Shown: positions 50,179 to 61,445 of the stretch, in pieces
Numbering within the stretch: position 1 is the first letter of the stretch
Layout of the letters: each line of letters begins with the position of its first letter
Source: Sphingobacteriia bacterium
GTDB taxonomy: Bacteria; Bacteroidota; Bacteroidia; Chitinophagales; Chitinophagaceae
Assembly: GCA_017304675.1 (NCBI GenBank)
Contig: JAFKLS010000018.1
Span: forward strand, 310,001 to 374,000
Direction of reading: 5' to 3'
DNA length: 64,000 bases
Position numbers and translations under genes: made by a program
Notes under the pieces: generated by a model
Told to the model about the DNA's origin: nothing
Database searches by the model: none
The model's input: only the letters and a program-made list of their open reading frames with translations

Positions 50179-51756
50179 TTATTTGTACTGAGGCATCAGC
50201 CCTTTTGCCAAATCAACCATTTTGGCAATGCTGGCATCATTAAGTTGTCCCTTTTTAAATTCTGCTAATACATCGGGCAATTTATTTTCCATTTCCAGCA
50301 AGAAATGTGCTTCAAATTCTTTCACCTGCTTAACTGAAACATCTCTTAATAATCCTTGCGTTCCCAGGTAAATAATAGCTACCTGTTTTTCTACTGTGAA
50401 AGGCGCGTATTGTGGTTGTTTTAGAATTTCTACGTTACGGGCACCTTTATCTAATACAAGTTTGGTAGCGGCATCAAGATCTCCACCGAACTTAGAGAAA
50501 GCTTCCATTTCACGGTAAAGTGCCTGGTCTAATTTTAAGGTACCGGCTACTTTTTTCATTGATTTGATCTGTGCATTACCACCCACACGGCTTACAGAGA
50601 TACCTACGTTAATTGCCGGACGGATACCTGAGTTAAATAAGTTACCTTCCAGGAATATCTGTCCGTCTGTAATAGAGATAACGTTTGTAGGGATATATGC
50701 AGATACGTCGCCGGCCTGCGTTTCAATAATCGGCAACGCTGTTAAGCTACCGCCTCCTTTTACCAAATGTTTGATAGAATCTGGCAAGTCGTTCATGTTT
50801 TTAGCTACCTCATCATTCCCAATAACTTTTGCAGCACGCTCCAATAAACGGCTATGCAGGTAAAACACATCTCCCGGATAAGCCTCACGGCCCGGAGGAC
50901 GACGCAACAACAAAGAAACCTCACGATAAGCTACCGCTTGTTTTGATAAATCATCATAAATAATCAATGCCGGGCGCCCGGTATCACGGAAAAATTCGCC
51001 GATAGCAGCACCCGCAAAAGGCGCATAGAATTGTAATGGAGCCGGATCGCTTGCAGAAGAAGATACGATAACCGTATAAGGCATTGCTCCGTTATCTTCC
51101 AATGTTTTCATTACACCTGCTACGGTAGATGATTTTTGCCCTACAGCCACATATATACAGTATACAGGGTTACCTGCATCGTAAAACTCTTTCTGGTTAA
51201 TGATTGTATCTATGGCAATTGCTGTTTTTCCTGTTTGGCGGTCGCCAATGATCAGTTCACGCTGGCCACGACCAATAGGAATCATAGCATCAATAGCTTT
51301 GATACCTGTTTGTAATGGTTCCTTTACCGGCTCACGGTAAATTACACCCGGAGCTTTACGTTCAAGAGGCATGGAATACAACTCGCCGGCAATAGCACCT
51401 TTACCATCAATCGCTTCACCCAAAGTGTTAATAACACGGCCAAGCATTCCTTCACCAACTTTAATGGAAGCAATCTGCCCGGTACGGCGAACAGTAGCAC
51501 CTTCTTTAATTTCTTTGCCTTCACCCATTAATACCACACCCACATTATCTTCTTCAAGGTTTAGTGCAATAGCACGTACTCCGTTTTCAAATTCCACCAG
51601 CTCGCCGGATTTTACGCCGGTTAAGCCATAAACACGTGCAATACCATCACCCACCTGCAATACAGTACCAACTTCTTCCAGTTCTGCTGCAGTATTGAAA
51701 TTGCTCAATTGCTGGCGCAATATTGCTGAAATTTCATCCGGTTTTATCCCTACCAT
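50179..51756 (-). CDS. atpA: F1 ATP synthase subunit alpha
   Basis: AtpA is the non-catalytic nucleotide-binding subunit of F1. The 525-residue protein has the N-terminal [32 protein letters not shown], the P-loop [15 protein letters not shown], and the alpha-specific [33 protein letters not shown]. The C-terminal helical domain ends KGLMPQYK. It ends the atpBEFHA operon, and a terminator comes next. atpG, which normally follows atpA, is not present in the window, nor are atpD and atpC. Confidence 0.97.
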   Translation of the reverse strand: MVGIKPDEISAILRQQLSNFNTAAELEEVGTVLQVGDGIARVYGLTGVKSGELVEFENGVRAIALNLEEDNVGVVLMGEGKEIKEGATVRRTGQIASIKVGEGMLGRVINTLGEAIDGKGAIAGELYSMPLERKAPGVIYREPVKEPLQTGIKAIDAMIPIGRGQRELIIGDRQTGKTAIAIDTIINQKEFYDAGNPVYCIYVAVGQKSSTVAGVMKTLEDNGAMPYTVIVSSSASDPAPLQFYAPFAGAAIGEFFRDTGRPALIIYDDLSKQAVAYREVSLLLRRPPGREAYPGDVFYLHSRLLERAAKVIGNDEVAKNMNDLPDSIKHLVKGGGSLTALPIIETQAGDVSAYIPTNVISITDGQIFLEGNLFNSGIRPAINVGISVSRVGGNAQIKSMKKVAGTLKLDQALYREMEAFSKFGGDLDAATKLVLDKGARNVEILKQPQYAPFTVEKQVAIIYLGTQGLLRDVSVKQVKEFEAHFLLEMENKLPDVLAEFKKGQLNDASIAKMVDLAKGLMPQYK

Positions 51757-51785
51757 GATTTTGTTTTTTAAAAATTTGAAATCAG

Positions 51786-52349
51786 TTATCTCATTTTATG
51801 AACGTACATATTTTCTACAAACTGCTTACCAATTACCTGCAGTTCCCGGCGTATGCTTGCATCATACATCAGGTCATCGAATTTAGCCACAAAGCCTCCC
51901 AGGATAGAGCTATCGGTTTTTGTTTGTAATTCTATTTGCTTGCCTTGCAATTGTTTCAGGCTTTGCAATTTTACAGCCAGTTTATCTTTTACATCGGCAT
52001 CTACATCAACGGCAGTAGTTAATTCTACAAGCTTAATGCCTTTGGCATTGCGATACATTTGAATAAACGCTTCCGAAATTTCTCTCAGACTCAATTCACG
52101 GCCTTTTTTAAATACCAGTCTGAAAAAAGAGAAAGTAAGGTCAGAAAGTTTTCCATTAAAAACGGAAGTGAAAACTTTCATTTTCTGGTTATCACTATAT
52201 ACCGGCGATAACATTACAGCATCGAATTCTGCCGTATTGGATGCGCTCAAAAATTCAATGTCCTTCACAACAGCCTCCAGTTGATTTCGTTCAACCGAAA
52301 GATCCATCAGTGCTTTGGCATATCGTTGTGCAATAATTGTATTTCGCAT
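51786..52349 (-). CDS. atpH: F1 ATP synthase subunit delta
   Basis: The 187-residue delta (OSCP-like) subunit connects F1 to the peripheral stalk. The helical N-terminal domain has [30 protein letters not shown], then [38 protein letters not shown], and the C-terminal part [30 protein letters not shown] (here SILGGF..). The order atpF-atpH-atpA with 15 and 29 base gaps is normal. Confidence 0.95.
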   Translation of the reverse strand: MRNTIIAQRYAKALMDLSVERNQLEAVVKDIEFLSASNTAEFDAVMLSPVYSDNQKMKVFTSVFNGKLSDLTFSFFRLVFKKGRELSLREISEAFIQMYRNAKGIKLVELTTAVDVDADVKDKLAVKLQSLKQLQGKQIELQTKTDSSILGGFVAKFDDLMYDASIRRELQVIGKQFVENMYVHKMR

Positions 52350-52364
52350 AGCCTCTTTTAAAAA

Positions 52365-52868
52365 TTAGTTTTTGGATGCGGCACTTAACTCTTCAGCCGC
52401 TTTTAAAATATATTGCTCCTGGTTAGCTTTATCCGTTAATTCTTTGCGAATTACTTTTTCCGCAATCTCAATCACCATTTTACCAATACTGTTTTTAACA
52501 TCGGTTAATGCTGCATTCTTTTGTTGAATGATATCTTGCTGTGCATCTGCCAAAATCTTATCGTATTCTGCCTTAGCTTTTTCTTTTGCTTCAGCAATCA
52601 TTTTATCGCTCTGAAATTTGGCATCTTTTATTAACACAGCTCTTTCTTCACGGGCTTTTTGCAATAAAGTTTCGTTTTCATTTTTCAGTTGCGCCATTTC
52701 TGCTTTTACTTTTTCTGCAGAAGCAATAGCATCGGCAATACCTGTTTCCCTTTCTTTTAATGCTTTTAAAATGGGTTTCCAGGCAAATTTTTTCAAGATC
52801 AGGAACACGATCAAAAAAGCCAATAAAGTCCAAAAAATCAAACCAAAACCGGGAGTTAACAATTGCAT
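52365..52868 (-). CDS. atpF: F0 ATP synthase subunit b
   Basis: The 167-residue subunit b has an N-terminal TM segment (residues about 6-27, [26 protein letters not shown]). A long charged coiled coil of the peripheral stalk follows (about 35-140), with [26 protein letters not shown] and [29 protein letters not shown]. It ends [32 protein letters not shown], the delta-binding region. Position between atpE and atpH fits. Confidence 0.95.
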   Translation of the reverse strand: MQLLTPGFGLIFWTLLAFLIVFLILKKFAWKPILKALKERETGIADAIASAEKVKAEMAQLKNENETLLQKAREERAVLIKDAKFQSDKMIAEAKEKAKAEYDKILADAQQDIIQQKNAALTDVKNSIGKMVIEIAEKVIRKELTDKANQEQYILKAAEELSAASKN

Positions 52869-52953
52869 ATTTTAATGTTTCATAAGTTCTTAAATAACTG
52901 CATTCGCCGCCCTGTGCATTGAATGCAGTTGTGTAATTTCTCTTTCGAAAGAA

Positions 52954-54347
<1,394 letters not shown>

Positions 54348-54368
54348 CCTTTTCTCAGAATTTTGCCG

Positions 54369-54376
54369 CAAAGATA
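54369..54376 (-). promoter_or_regulatory. Candidate -7 element of the atpBEFHA operon
   Basis: On the minus strand TATCTTTG matches TAnnTTTG exactly, 21 bases before the ATG at 54347. No clear -33 is seen at the normal spacing. Confidence 0.5.
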
Positions 54377-54436
54377 GGGGTATGCGCCCTAGAAACTGTA
54401 AAATACAGAACGAAAATTTCAATAATGCAAATTTGC

Positions 54437-56293
54437 TTAAGGCAGGGCAGGGGCTTTAAATTTTTCGAATTGTTTATCGTAGAGTTTTTTATAAAATCCT
54501 CCCTGTGCCAGCAGTTCGCTGTGCGAGCCGGTTTCCCTGATTTCTCCTTTGTCTAATACCACTATTGTATTCGCTTTCCGGATGGTGGATAGCCTGTGTG
54601 CAATGATAATAGAGGTTCTGCCAACAATCAGGGTCTCTATGGCTTTTTGTATCAATTGCTCACTTTCGGTGTCTATTGAAGAAGTGGCTTCGTCTAAAAT
54701 CAGTATGCTTGGGTTAAACAGTAGGGCCCTGATAAAAGAGATGAGCTGGCGTTGCCCTAAACTTAAAGTGCTTCCCCTTTCCATCACTGCGTAATCGTAG
54801 CCTCCGGGTAATTGCATAATAAAATCGTGCATCCCGATCAGTTTAGAAGCTTCTATCACCTGTTCCCTGCTAATTAGTGGGTTTCTCAGGGTAATATTAT
54901 CGTATATGCTTCCCGAGAAAAGAAAAACGTCTTGCAATACAACGGCTATGTTGTTACGCAAAGTAGCTACCGGCATATCTTCAATATTCAGCCCGTCAAT
55001 TTTTATTACACCTTTCTGTATCTCATATAACCTGTTCAACAGGCTAATGATAGATGTTTTGCCGCTGCCCGTATGGCCCACAAGTGCCAGCGTTTCTCCG
55101 GCATGAATAGAAAAGCTAATGTTTTTCAATACATAATCCGGTTCGTTGTAGGCAAAGTATACATGCTCGAAAGAAACCTCGCCTCTGAATATGGTTTGAC
55201 CATTGACCATTGACCATTGACTGTTTACTGTTTCTTTCAACACATCATCATTGTCCAGCACTTTAAACACTCTTTCGGCTGCAATCATTCCCATTTGCAA
55301 TACGTTGAACTTATCGGCAATTACCCTCAATGGCCTGAAAATTTGATTGAGGTACATAATAAACGCTACAATCTTACCCGAAAAATGCATTTGCTGATTG
55401 GCAGGAAGCATTGCTTTATTGGCCACCCACCAAATAATAAACGCGGTGCTTATAGCCAGCACCAGCTCTACCACCGGAAAAAATATACTGTAAGCAAAAA
55501 TGGCTTTTATGTTTGCATTGCGGTGTTCTCTATTAATTTTCTGAAATTTTTTAAATTCTTTTTCTTCAGTAGCAAATGCCTGCACAATCTGCATGCCCGT
55601 AATATGTTCCTGTACAAAAGCGTTTAATGCTGCTACAGCATTACGCACCTTAATAAAGCTTTTATTAACGCTTTCTTTAAAATAGTAAGTGGCAACAATG
55701 AGTATCGGGAAGGGGATCAGGGCTATGAGCGTAAGTCGCCAATCCATCCAAAACATAGTTCCCAGTGTAAATAAAATGGTGAGCAGGTCGGCAATAATGG
55801 GAATCAGCCCATCGCTGAAAATATCGTTAATACTTTCTATATCATTAATGGTTCTTGTTGTTAACGTACCGATAGGTGTTTTATCGAATTGGGAGAGGTT
55901 TAACCCGATGATTTTTTTAAAAGTGGTTACCCGCAGGTCTTTTACTACATTCTGCCCTAACGAGGCCGTAATAAAAGTAAAAAGAAACCGTACAATCGTT
56001 TCAATGATGAGGAATATGATCTGAAAAATAGTTACTGCCACAATAAAACTTCCGATATTGCCAATATCTGTATTCAGCAAAACCACTTCTATCCAATGCG
56101 GTACCGGCACAACTTTACCTGTTGCCTTATCAATGGTAATCTGAATAAGCAAGGGCCGTATCGGGGCAAAAAACGCCATTACAACAGCCAATAAAACACT
56201 TAAGTAAAAATATTTTTTATAAGGAGCTACAAACTGAAAAACTCTTTTCAGCAGAGAAAGATCAAAAACTTTTTTCTTTGTATTCTGACTCAT
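54437..56293 (-). CDS. ABC exporter, fused permease-ATPase (MsbA-like)
   Basis: The 618-residue half-exporter has six TM segments (residues to about 330) and an ATPase domain with Walker A ALVGHTGSGKTS, signature LSLGQRQL, Walker B ILILDEATSSIDTES and H-loop IIIAHRLST. It is a type IV exporter of unknown substrate. A linker sequence VNSQWSMVNGQT between the permease and the ATPase is encoded by heptanucleotide array 6. A TACATTTG element ends 9 bases before the ATG at 56293, so the transcript could be near-leaderless. The TTG at 56305 is less likely as a start. Confidence 0.92.
   Translation of the reverse strand: MSQNTKKKVFDLSLLKRVFQFVAPYKKYFYLSVLLAVVMAFFAPIRPLLIQITIDKATGKVVPVPHWIEVVLLNTDIGNIGSFIVAVTIFQIIFLIIETIVRFLFTFITASLGQNVVKDLRVTTFKKIIGLNLSQFDKTPIGTLTTRTINDIESINDIFSDGLIPIIADLLTILFTLGTMFWMDWRLTLIALIPFPILIVATYYFKESVNKSFIKVRNAVAALNAFVQEHITGMQIVQAFATEEKEFKKFQKINREHRNANIKAIFAYSIFFPVVELVLAISTAFIIWWVANKAMLPANQQMHFSGKIVAFIMYLNQIFRPLRVIADKFNVLQMGMIAAERVFKVLDNDDVLKETVNSQWSMVNGQTIFRGEVSFEHVYFAYNEPDYVLKNISFSIHAGETLALVGHTGSGKTSIISLLNRLYEIQKGVIKIDGLNIEDMPVATLRNNIAVVLQDVFLFSGSIYDNITLRNPLISREQVIEASKLIGMHDFIMQLPGGYDYAVMERGSTLSLGQRQLISFIRALLFNPSILILDEATSSIDTESEQLIQKAIETLIVGRTSIIIAHRLSTIRKANTIVVLDKGEIRETGSHSELLAQGGFYKKLYDKQFEKFKAPALP
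55196..55230. repeat. Imperfect heptanucleotide array 6 (TTGACCA unit) in an ABC exporter
   Basis: Three perfect TTGACCA units are followed by TTGACTG and TTTACTG with exact 7-base period, 35 bases in all. The product is read in frame through the linker between the permease and ATPase domains. Confidence 0.85.
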
Positions 56294-56412
56294 GATTAGT
56301 TGCAAATGTAATAACTAAGCATCCCCTTTAGGTTTCCGATTATAGAAAAATCGGCCGCAGGAGTTCAGGCAAAAAAATAATCAACAGAATTCTTTTGTTA
56401 AATTCGTAGACT

Positions 56413-58671
56413 ATGCAGAGTGAGCAAGAAACCATATTAACCGTACCCGTTGCAAAATATACGCTAAACGAAGAACAGGAAAGAAAAGAAATCATCAGGC
56501 AATACAGGGCTTTGCTTCGTGGCCTGAGGCCGAAACTAAAAAAAGGCGACAAAGAGCTGATACGCCATGCTTTTCAGATGGCTGCAGATGCGCATAAAAG
56601 TATGCGCCGGAAAAGTGGTGAGCCATACATCTTACACCCTTTGGCCGTAGCTATGATTTGTGTGGAAGAAATTGGCCTTGGCGTTAGAAGCACTATTTGC
56701 GCTTTACTGCACGATACGGTTGAAGATACGGATATTACACTGGAAGATATTGAACACGAGTTTGGAACAGAGATAGCTAAAATTGTGGATGGCCTTACCA
56801 AAATTTCCAATGTAATAGATACCAACTCTTCGCAACAGGCAGAAAATTTTAAAAAAATATTATTAACACTTACCGATGATCCGCGGGTGATATTGATAAA
56901 GCTGGCAGACAGGCTTCATAACATGCGAACGCTGGATCATATGAAAAGAGAGAAGCAATTAAAAATAGCCTCCGAAACCGTTTGGGTATATGCACCGCTG
57001 GCACACAGAATGGGCCTGTATGCCATTAAAACCGAAATGGAAGACCTGGCCATGAAATACATGGAGCCAGATGCTTACCGGGAAATTGCCCAAAAACTGG
57101 CAGAAACGAAAAGGGAAAGAACAAGATACATTAACGAATTTATTAAACCTATTAAGGAAAAACTTATACAATCTGATTTTGATTTTGAAATGTATGGCCG
57201 GCCCAAAAGCATCCATTCCATCTGGAATAAAATAATAAAGAAAGGGGTTTCTTTTGAAGAGGTATACGATCTTTTTGCCATTAGGGTAATACTTAATTCC
57301 CCTCCGGAAAAAGAAAAAGAAGATTGCTGGAAGGTTTACTCTATGATAACGGATGAATACCTGCCGTCTACAGAGCGGCTAAGAGACTGGTTAAGTAATC
57401 CGAAAAGTAATGGTTATGAAGCACTGCATACTACTGTTATGGGGCCACAGGGTAAATGGGTAGAAGTACAAATACGCTCTAAAAGAATGAACGAGATTGC
57501 AGAGAAAGGTCTTGCAGCACATTATAAATACAAAGAAGGGGGCAACGAAGAAGACAGGTTTGATAAATGGTTCTCACAAATAAGAGAAGTGCTGGCCACA
57601 CCCGATTCTGACAGCGTTAATTTTTTACAGGATTTTAAAACCTCTTTTTTAGCAGAAGAGATTTATGTGTATACTCCGAAAGGCGATGTTAAAATGCTTC
57701 CTACAGGAAGCACAGCGCTTGATTTTGCCTTCTCTGTACACTCTGCCATTGGCAGTAAATGTATTGGCGCCAAAGTAAACCATAAACTTGTTCCGCTAAG
57801 CCATAAACTAAGAAGCGGAGACCAGATTGAAATCATCACCAGCAACAAACAAAGGCCAACGGAAGACTGGCTGAATTTTGTGGTAACAGCAAAGGCAAAA
57901 ACAAAAATAAAAGACGCCTTACGTGAAGAAAAAAGAAAAGTAGCCGATGACGGTAAATATGTTTTACAGCGAAAATTAGAAGGCATGGGTGCCGCTTTTA
58001 CTCCGGGTAATATTGAAGAGGTGATGCACTATTACAAACTCTCCTCCCAGTTGGATCTTTTATACCGGATAGCCGTAAAAACAATTGACCTGAAAGAGCT
58101 GAAAGATTTTCATGTGCTGGGCGACAGGCTGGAAGCTCCCAAACCAAAGATCATTCACCACGAAAACACAGACAACCTTCATCCTAAAGAGATGTCTAAG
58201 AAAGATGGGGAACTGATTATTTTTGGAGAAAGCAGCGATAAAATCGTTTACCAGCTTGCCAAATGCTGTAACCCCATACCAGGCGATACTGTTTTTGGTT
58301 TTGTAAGTACCGGTAAAGGGTTGGTGATCCACAGAACCAACTGCCCCAATGCAGCACAGCTTATGGCCAACTATGGGCATAGAATTGTAAAAACAAAATG
58401 GGCAAAGAACAATGAAATATCTTTCCTTACAGGTATAAAAATTATCGGGCTGGATGATGTGGGGGTAATTAATAAAATTACCAATATTATCAGTGGCGAT
58501 ATGAAGATTAATATTGCAGCACTCACCATTGAAAGTGGCAACGGGCTGTTTGAAGGAAAAGTAAAAGTATTCGTACACGATAAAGAAGAGCTGGAAGAAT
58601 TATCCAACAAATTAAAAAAATTAGACGGCATTCAAAAAGTAGACCGGTTTGATGCAGAAGAAAATGGTTAA
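56413..58671 (+). CDS. Long RelA/SpoT homologue, (p)ppGpp synthetase/hydrolase
   Basis: The 752-residue protein is a long RSH enzyme that makes or degrades (p)ppGpp. The hydrolase domain has HPLAVAMICVEEIGLGVRSTICALLHDTVEDTD with the HDxxED metal motif at residues 100-105, so hydrolysis is likely. The synthetase domain (about 240-360) has GRPKSIHSIWNKI and NPKSNGYEALHTTVMGP. A TGS domain begins near residue 410 (IYVYTPKGDVKMLPTGSTALDFAFSVHSAIG), then a helical/RIS region with CCNPIPGDTVFGF, and a C-terminal ACT domain. Both activities appear intact. Monocistronic. Confidence 0.94.
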   Translation: MQSEQETILTVPVAKYTLNEEQERKEIIRQYRALLRGLRPKLKKGDKELIRHAFQMAADAHKSMRRKSGEPYILHPLAVAMICVEEIGLGVRSTICALLHDTVEDTDITLEDIEHEFGTEIAKIVDGLTKISNVIDTNSSQQAENFKKILLTLTDDPRVILIKLADRLHNMRTLDHMKREKQLKIASETVWVYAPLAHRMGLYAIKTEMEDLAMKYMEPDAYREIAQKLAETKRERTRYINEFIKPIKEKLIQSDFDFEMYGRPKSIHSIWNKIIKKGVSFEEVYDLFAIRVILNSPPEKEKEDCWKVYSMITDEYLPSTERLRDWLSNPKSNGYEALHTTVMGPQGKWVEVQIRSKRMNEIAEKGLAAHYKYKEGGNEEDRFDKWFSQIREVLATPDSDSVNFLQDFKTSFLAEEIYVYTPKGDVKMLPTGSTALDFAFSVHSAIGSKCIGAKVNHKLVPLSHKLRSGDQIEIITSNKQRPTEDWLNFVVTAKAKTKIKDALREEKRKVADDGKYVLQRKLEGMGAAFTPGNIEEVMHYYKLSSQLDLLYRIAVKTIDLKELKDFHVLGDRLEAPKPKIIHHENTDNLHPKEMSKKDGELIIFGESSDKIVYQLAKCCNPIPGDTVFGFVSTGKGLVIHRTNCPNAAQLMANYGHRIVKTKWAKNNEISFLTGIKIIGLDDVGVINKITNIISGDMKINIAALTIESGNGLFEGKVKVFVHDKEELEELSNKLKKLDGIQKVDRFDAEENG

Positions 58672-58734
58672 GAATAGGTAATTAATCTTTGAGATAGCAT
58701 CTCAGATTAATAGTAGTTTTATTGTTTTCATTCA

Positions 58735-59394
58735 CTACAACTGCACAATCCCATTTTTTATGGCATACATAACCAATCCTACTCTTGTTGTGATATTTAA
58801 TTTTTTAAACAAAGCATCTCTATAACCATCCACTGTACGTTCGCTTACAAACATTTCTTTTGCAATTTGAGCATAGCTTTTTTCACTGCATGAGAGTTTT
58901 AAAAACTCTAATTCACGTTCGGAAAGATTCAACAACTTATTTACTTCATGGTGTTCATCCACCAGTGCATTTACACTGTTTAAAATTTTTCTGCTTACCA
59001 ACTCATTATAAAAAAAACCTTTTGCCAATAGTTCACTGAATGCAAGTTTTAACTCTTCCGGATTGGCATCTTTTAAAACATATCCTTTTGCCCCACATTT
59101 AATCATTTTTATGATCGCCGCTTCAGAATCCATGGTACTCAAAGCCAAAATTTTTATTTCAGGATAGTTTTGTTTGACCCAATTAGCTGTTTCGTAGCCG
59201 TCCATTTCCGGCATATTAATATCTAATAATACGATGTGGGGAAGATCGTTTTCATTCAACTGTTTAATAAAGTCTTTGCCATTTTCTGCATCGAACAAAA
59301 CAGTGTGGTTGGGAAATAAATTCACCAACATACACAATCCTTTTCTAAACATGGCATGATCATCAACAATTGCTATTTTAATCTCATTAAGCAT
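58735..59394 (-). CDS. NarL/FixJ-family response regulator
   Basis: The 219-residue regulator has a receiver domain with phospho-acceptor Asp58 in LPHIVLLDINMPEMDGYE, DDH at 11-13, Ser in ALSTMDSEA and Lys in YVLKDANPEELKL. A C-terminal LuxR-type helix-turn-helix follows: LSERELEFLKLSCSEKSYAQIAKEMFVSERTVDGYRDALFKKLNITTRVGLVMYAIKNGI. It overlaps the kinase gene by 8 bases and so is translated with it. It is the last gene of a minus-strand operon that is divergent from a cluster of unknown secreted proteins, its most likely targets. Confidence 0.93.
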   Translation of the reverse strand: MLNEIKIAIVDDHAMFRKGLCMLVNLFPNHTVLFDAENGKDFIKQLNENDLPHIVLLDINMPEMDGYETANWVKQNYPEIKILALSTMDSEAAIIKMIKCGAKGYVLKDANPEELKLAFSELLAKGFFYNELVSRKILNSVNALVDEHHEVNKLLNLSERELEFLKLSCSEKSYAQIAKEMFVSERTVDGYRDALFKKLNITTRVGLVMYAIKNGIVQL

Positions 59395-60166
59395 ATGGAA
59401 CTGTTAAATATATTGTTGTACCTTTTTCTATGGCAGATTCAATTGTAGCCTCCCCCCCAATAAGCTTTGTACGCCTTATAATATTTTGCAAACCCAATCC
59501 TTTTTGTTTCATGAGTTCCGTATCAAACCCATATCCGTTATCTATAATATTTATTTGCATTTTTTCTGTTTCAAAGCAAATACGGATGGTAACTTGAGAA
59601 GCTCCTGAATGTTTTAATACGTTGTTCAAGGTTTCCTGAATAATTCTGAAAATGATCAATTTTTCATTACTATCCATTTTTTGCTGAATGCCTTCTATGT
59701 TTATAGAACAATGTATTGCTCTTGTTTTATTGATCCTGTCAGCTTCCTGTTGTATTGCCTGAATCAAATCCAATTGCTCAATACGGTCTGTACTTAAGCT
59801 CTTGGCAATATCTCTAAGATCATTCATAGCCCTGCTGATGTTCTCTTTACTATCGTTTAATATTTGAGGAACATTATCAATTTGTTGTTCCGCAATATTC
59901 AATTGCACTTTGGCAAGGCTTAATATCTGTCCAACATTATCATGTATCTCCTGGCTGATGGCATTAAATGTTTGTTCCTGAATTTCGAGTTGTGATTGAA
60001 GTGTTTGCTTTTCAAATTCTCGAATGAGTTGCTCTTTCTCTTCCTGCAACTTTCTTTTTCGTTTACTATAATAAAGTATGGCGAATAAAAAAACTATCCC
60101 GAATGCAATCAGAATTAAAGCAACTGCAACAATCAATAATATTAAATCCTGGTTAGATTGTAGCAT
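59387..60166 (-). CDS. HisKA_3-type sensor histidine kinase (NarX/DesK-like)
   Basis: The 259-residue kinase has one TM segment (about residues 10-33) and a short coiled coil. The dimerisation/phospho-acceptor region is FNAISQEIHDNVGQILSLAKVQLNIAEQ with His75. The ATPase domain has ETLNNVLKHSGASQVTIRI (N box), IIDNGYGFD, and GLGLQNIIRRTKLIGG. It has no sensor domain of its own, so the multi-TM protein encoded upstream, with a 25-base overlap, is the likely sensor. It is coupled with the regulator by an 8-base overlap. Confidence 0.93.
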   Translation of the reverse strand: MLQSNQDLILLIVAVALILIAFGIVFLFAILYYSKRKRKLQEEKEQLIREFEKQTLQSQLEIQEQTFNAISQEIHDNVGQILSLAKVQLNIAEQQIDNVPQILNDSKENISRAMNDLRDIAKSLSTDRIEQLDLIQAIQQEADRINKTRAIHCSINIEGIQQKMDSNEKLIIFRIIQETLNNVLKHSGASQVTIRICFETEKMQINIIDNGYGFDTELMKQKGLGLQNIIRRTKLIGGEATIESAIEKGTTIYLTVPYA

Positions 60167-60795
60167 AAATAAAATACATAAGAATACCCCCCATACATAA
60201 TTACATTCAGTATTGGCATCACTATATTATACAAATGTTTGCCGAAAATGGTGATATTTTTAAAAATAATGAAATTGTATAACCCCAAAACAATTAAGCT
60301 GCCTAAAAAGAACAGCAAGGTTACACTCAAAATAATAAAATAAGGAAGTTGTGAACTTTTATGTTTATCATCTTCATCTATCAGTGCTATTTTAAGTATC
60401 GCAATCATTGAAAAAATGCTAAACACGATAGAAAGCAACATGAATGATTCATTGTTAAACTTTGCTCTCCCCTGTATAAAAAAATAATTGAGCAAAACAA
60501 TTATTACAACCAACATTGCAATTCCCCAAAACACAATCTTTTTAACTTGTTGCCATTTCAGTATAGATTGCAACAATGGAAAATAAAATGCAGTACTTGC
60601 CAGCAAATAATAGTTTGCCAAATATCCAGATGTTCCTCCGACCACACTTAAATGATTTGTTTTAAGCTCTACAAAACAAACAAAAGCCAAAAAAGGAATA
60701 AACCCTAATAGTTTAAACTGCTTAAGCCCCCTGTAAAAAACAATAGCTAACAAGAGGCTTAAGATTTGGAAATAATGGTAATAAAGTAGTTGCAT
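60142..60795 (-). CDS. Multi-TM membrane protein, probable sensor partner of the histidine kinase
   Basis: The 217-residue protein is not recognised. It has about seven hydrophobic segments (near residues 6-22, 30-45, 58-76, 86-108, 116-136, 150-175, 186-212) and no signal peptide. The 25-base overlap with the histidine kinase gene means that the two are translated together. Polar residues between segments are few, so a membrane-embedded ligand or protein contact is likelier than a large extracellular sensor. A role as the signal-receiving subunit of the two-component pair is inference. Confidence 0.65.
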   Translation of the reverse strand: MQLLYYHYFQILSLLLAIVFYRGLKQFKLLGFIPFLAFVCFVELKTNHLSVVGGTSGYLANYYLLASTAFYFPLLQSILKWQQVKKIVFWGIAMLVVIIVLLNYFFIQGRAKFNNESFMLLSIVFSIFSMIAILKIALIDEDDKHKSSQLPYFIILSVTLLFFLGSLIVLGLYNFIIFKNITIFGKHLYNIVMPILNVIMYGGYSYVFYLCYNLTRI

Positions 60796-60810
60796 GTTCT
60801 AATGAGGTGA

Positions 60811-61224
60811 TTATTTTTTTGAACCATCGGTTAATGGAGGTTCTAGTTGTCCGAGATCGAAAGCATCAGCTTCAGTATCAAGTAAAAAATTTTCATACTC
60901 TTTAGTAATAGTCGCTCTGTTTTTCCCGCAATAAGGAACTAAAAATACAGTAAGTCTATTGTCTTTTATTTTTGCTACATCATCACTAGTTGCCCCACTA
61001 AAAGTGTTGCCTTTATAAACACCAAACTCAACTTTTATATTATCACAATTAGTTTGAGCTAGGTCGTTATTTAGCCATTTTTTTAATAATTCCAAATCAT
61101 ACTGAACAGATTCTGTATAAGTAGACATAATTTCTACATCTCTGCAAGTAGAATATTTCACTACATAATTTGCGATACATGCTTTTACCCATTTTTTGTC
61201 AGGAATTTTTTTTGAAAACATCAT
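60811..61224 (-). CDS. Hypothetical cytoplasmic protein, first gene of the two-component operon
   Basis: The 137-residue protein is not recognised. It has no signal peptide or membrane segment. It has the order VKACIANYVVKYSTCRDVEIMSTYTESVQYDLELLKKWLNND, then DNIKVEFGVYKGNTFSG and RLTVFLVPYCGKN, an alternating alpha-beta pattern, and an acidic C-terminal end. The segment with FGVYKGN and TVFLVPY resembles small uncharacterised Bacteroidota proteins I have seen with strand pairs of this sort. It starts at 61224 or one codon later. It lies 15 bases before the multi-TM gene and is divergent from the 71-residue protein. Confidence 0.6.
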   Translation of the reverse strand: MMFSKKIPDKKWVKACIANYVVKYSTCRDVEIMSTYTESVQYDLELLKKWLNNDLAQTNCDNIKVEFGVYKGNTFSGATSDDVAKIKDNRLTVFLVPYCGKNRATITKEYENFLLDTEADAFDLGQLEPPLTDGSKK

Positions 61225-61250
61225 AGTTGTTTTTTAAAGTTTAGAAATAT

Positions 61251-61268
61251 GAATATTCCTCAATATTC
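61251..61268. promoter_or_regulatory. Inverted repeat in the divergent spacer (GAATATT-N4-AATATTC)
   Basis: A perfect 7-base inverted repeat with a 4-base centre lies 26 bases before the unknown 137-residue gene. It is a candidate binding site for a dimeric regulator. Confidence 0.5.
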
Positions 61269-61280
61269 AAAAAAAATCTG

Positions 61281-61303
61281 GTGTTTGCAAATGTGGCAAA
61301 CAC
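61281..61303. promoter_or_regulatory. Inverted repeat in the divergent spacer (GTGTTTGC-N7-GCAAACAC)
   Basis: A perfect 8-base inverted repeat with a 7-base centre lies near the middle of the 221-base spacer between the two-component operon and the plus-strand cluster. This is the best operator candidate of the window. The NarL-type regulator at 58735-59394 is the natural binder, by inference. Confidence 0.6.
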
Positions 61304-61351
61304 TATTTCTTTCTGAGGAAATCTCCCCTCCCAAAAACGGGATAAACCCCG

Positions 61352-61382
61352 TTGCCTTACCCACACTGCATTTCTAAGTTTA
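61352..61382 (+). promoter_or_regulatory. Candidate promoter of the plus-strand cluster (TTG-N20-TAAGTTTA)
   Basis: TTG at 61352-61354 and TAAGTTTA at 61375-61382 resemble the TTTG / TAnnTTTG pair with one mismatch in each. It predicts a leader of about 58 bases to the ATG at 61446. A 6-base hairpin AACGGG-N6-CCCGTT (61336-61353) overlaps the TTG. Confidence 0.4.
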
Positions 61383-61445
61383 CATCTTTAAAAACACCCG
61401 TAAGCCGAAAAGGGTATTATAGAGTAGGCAATAAAAATAAATATT

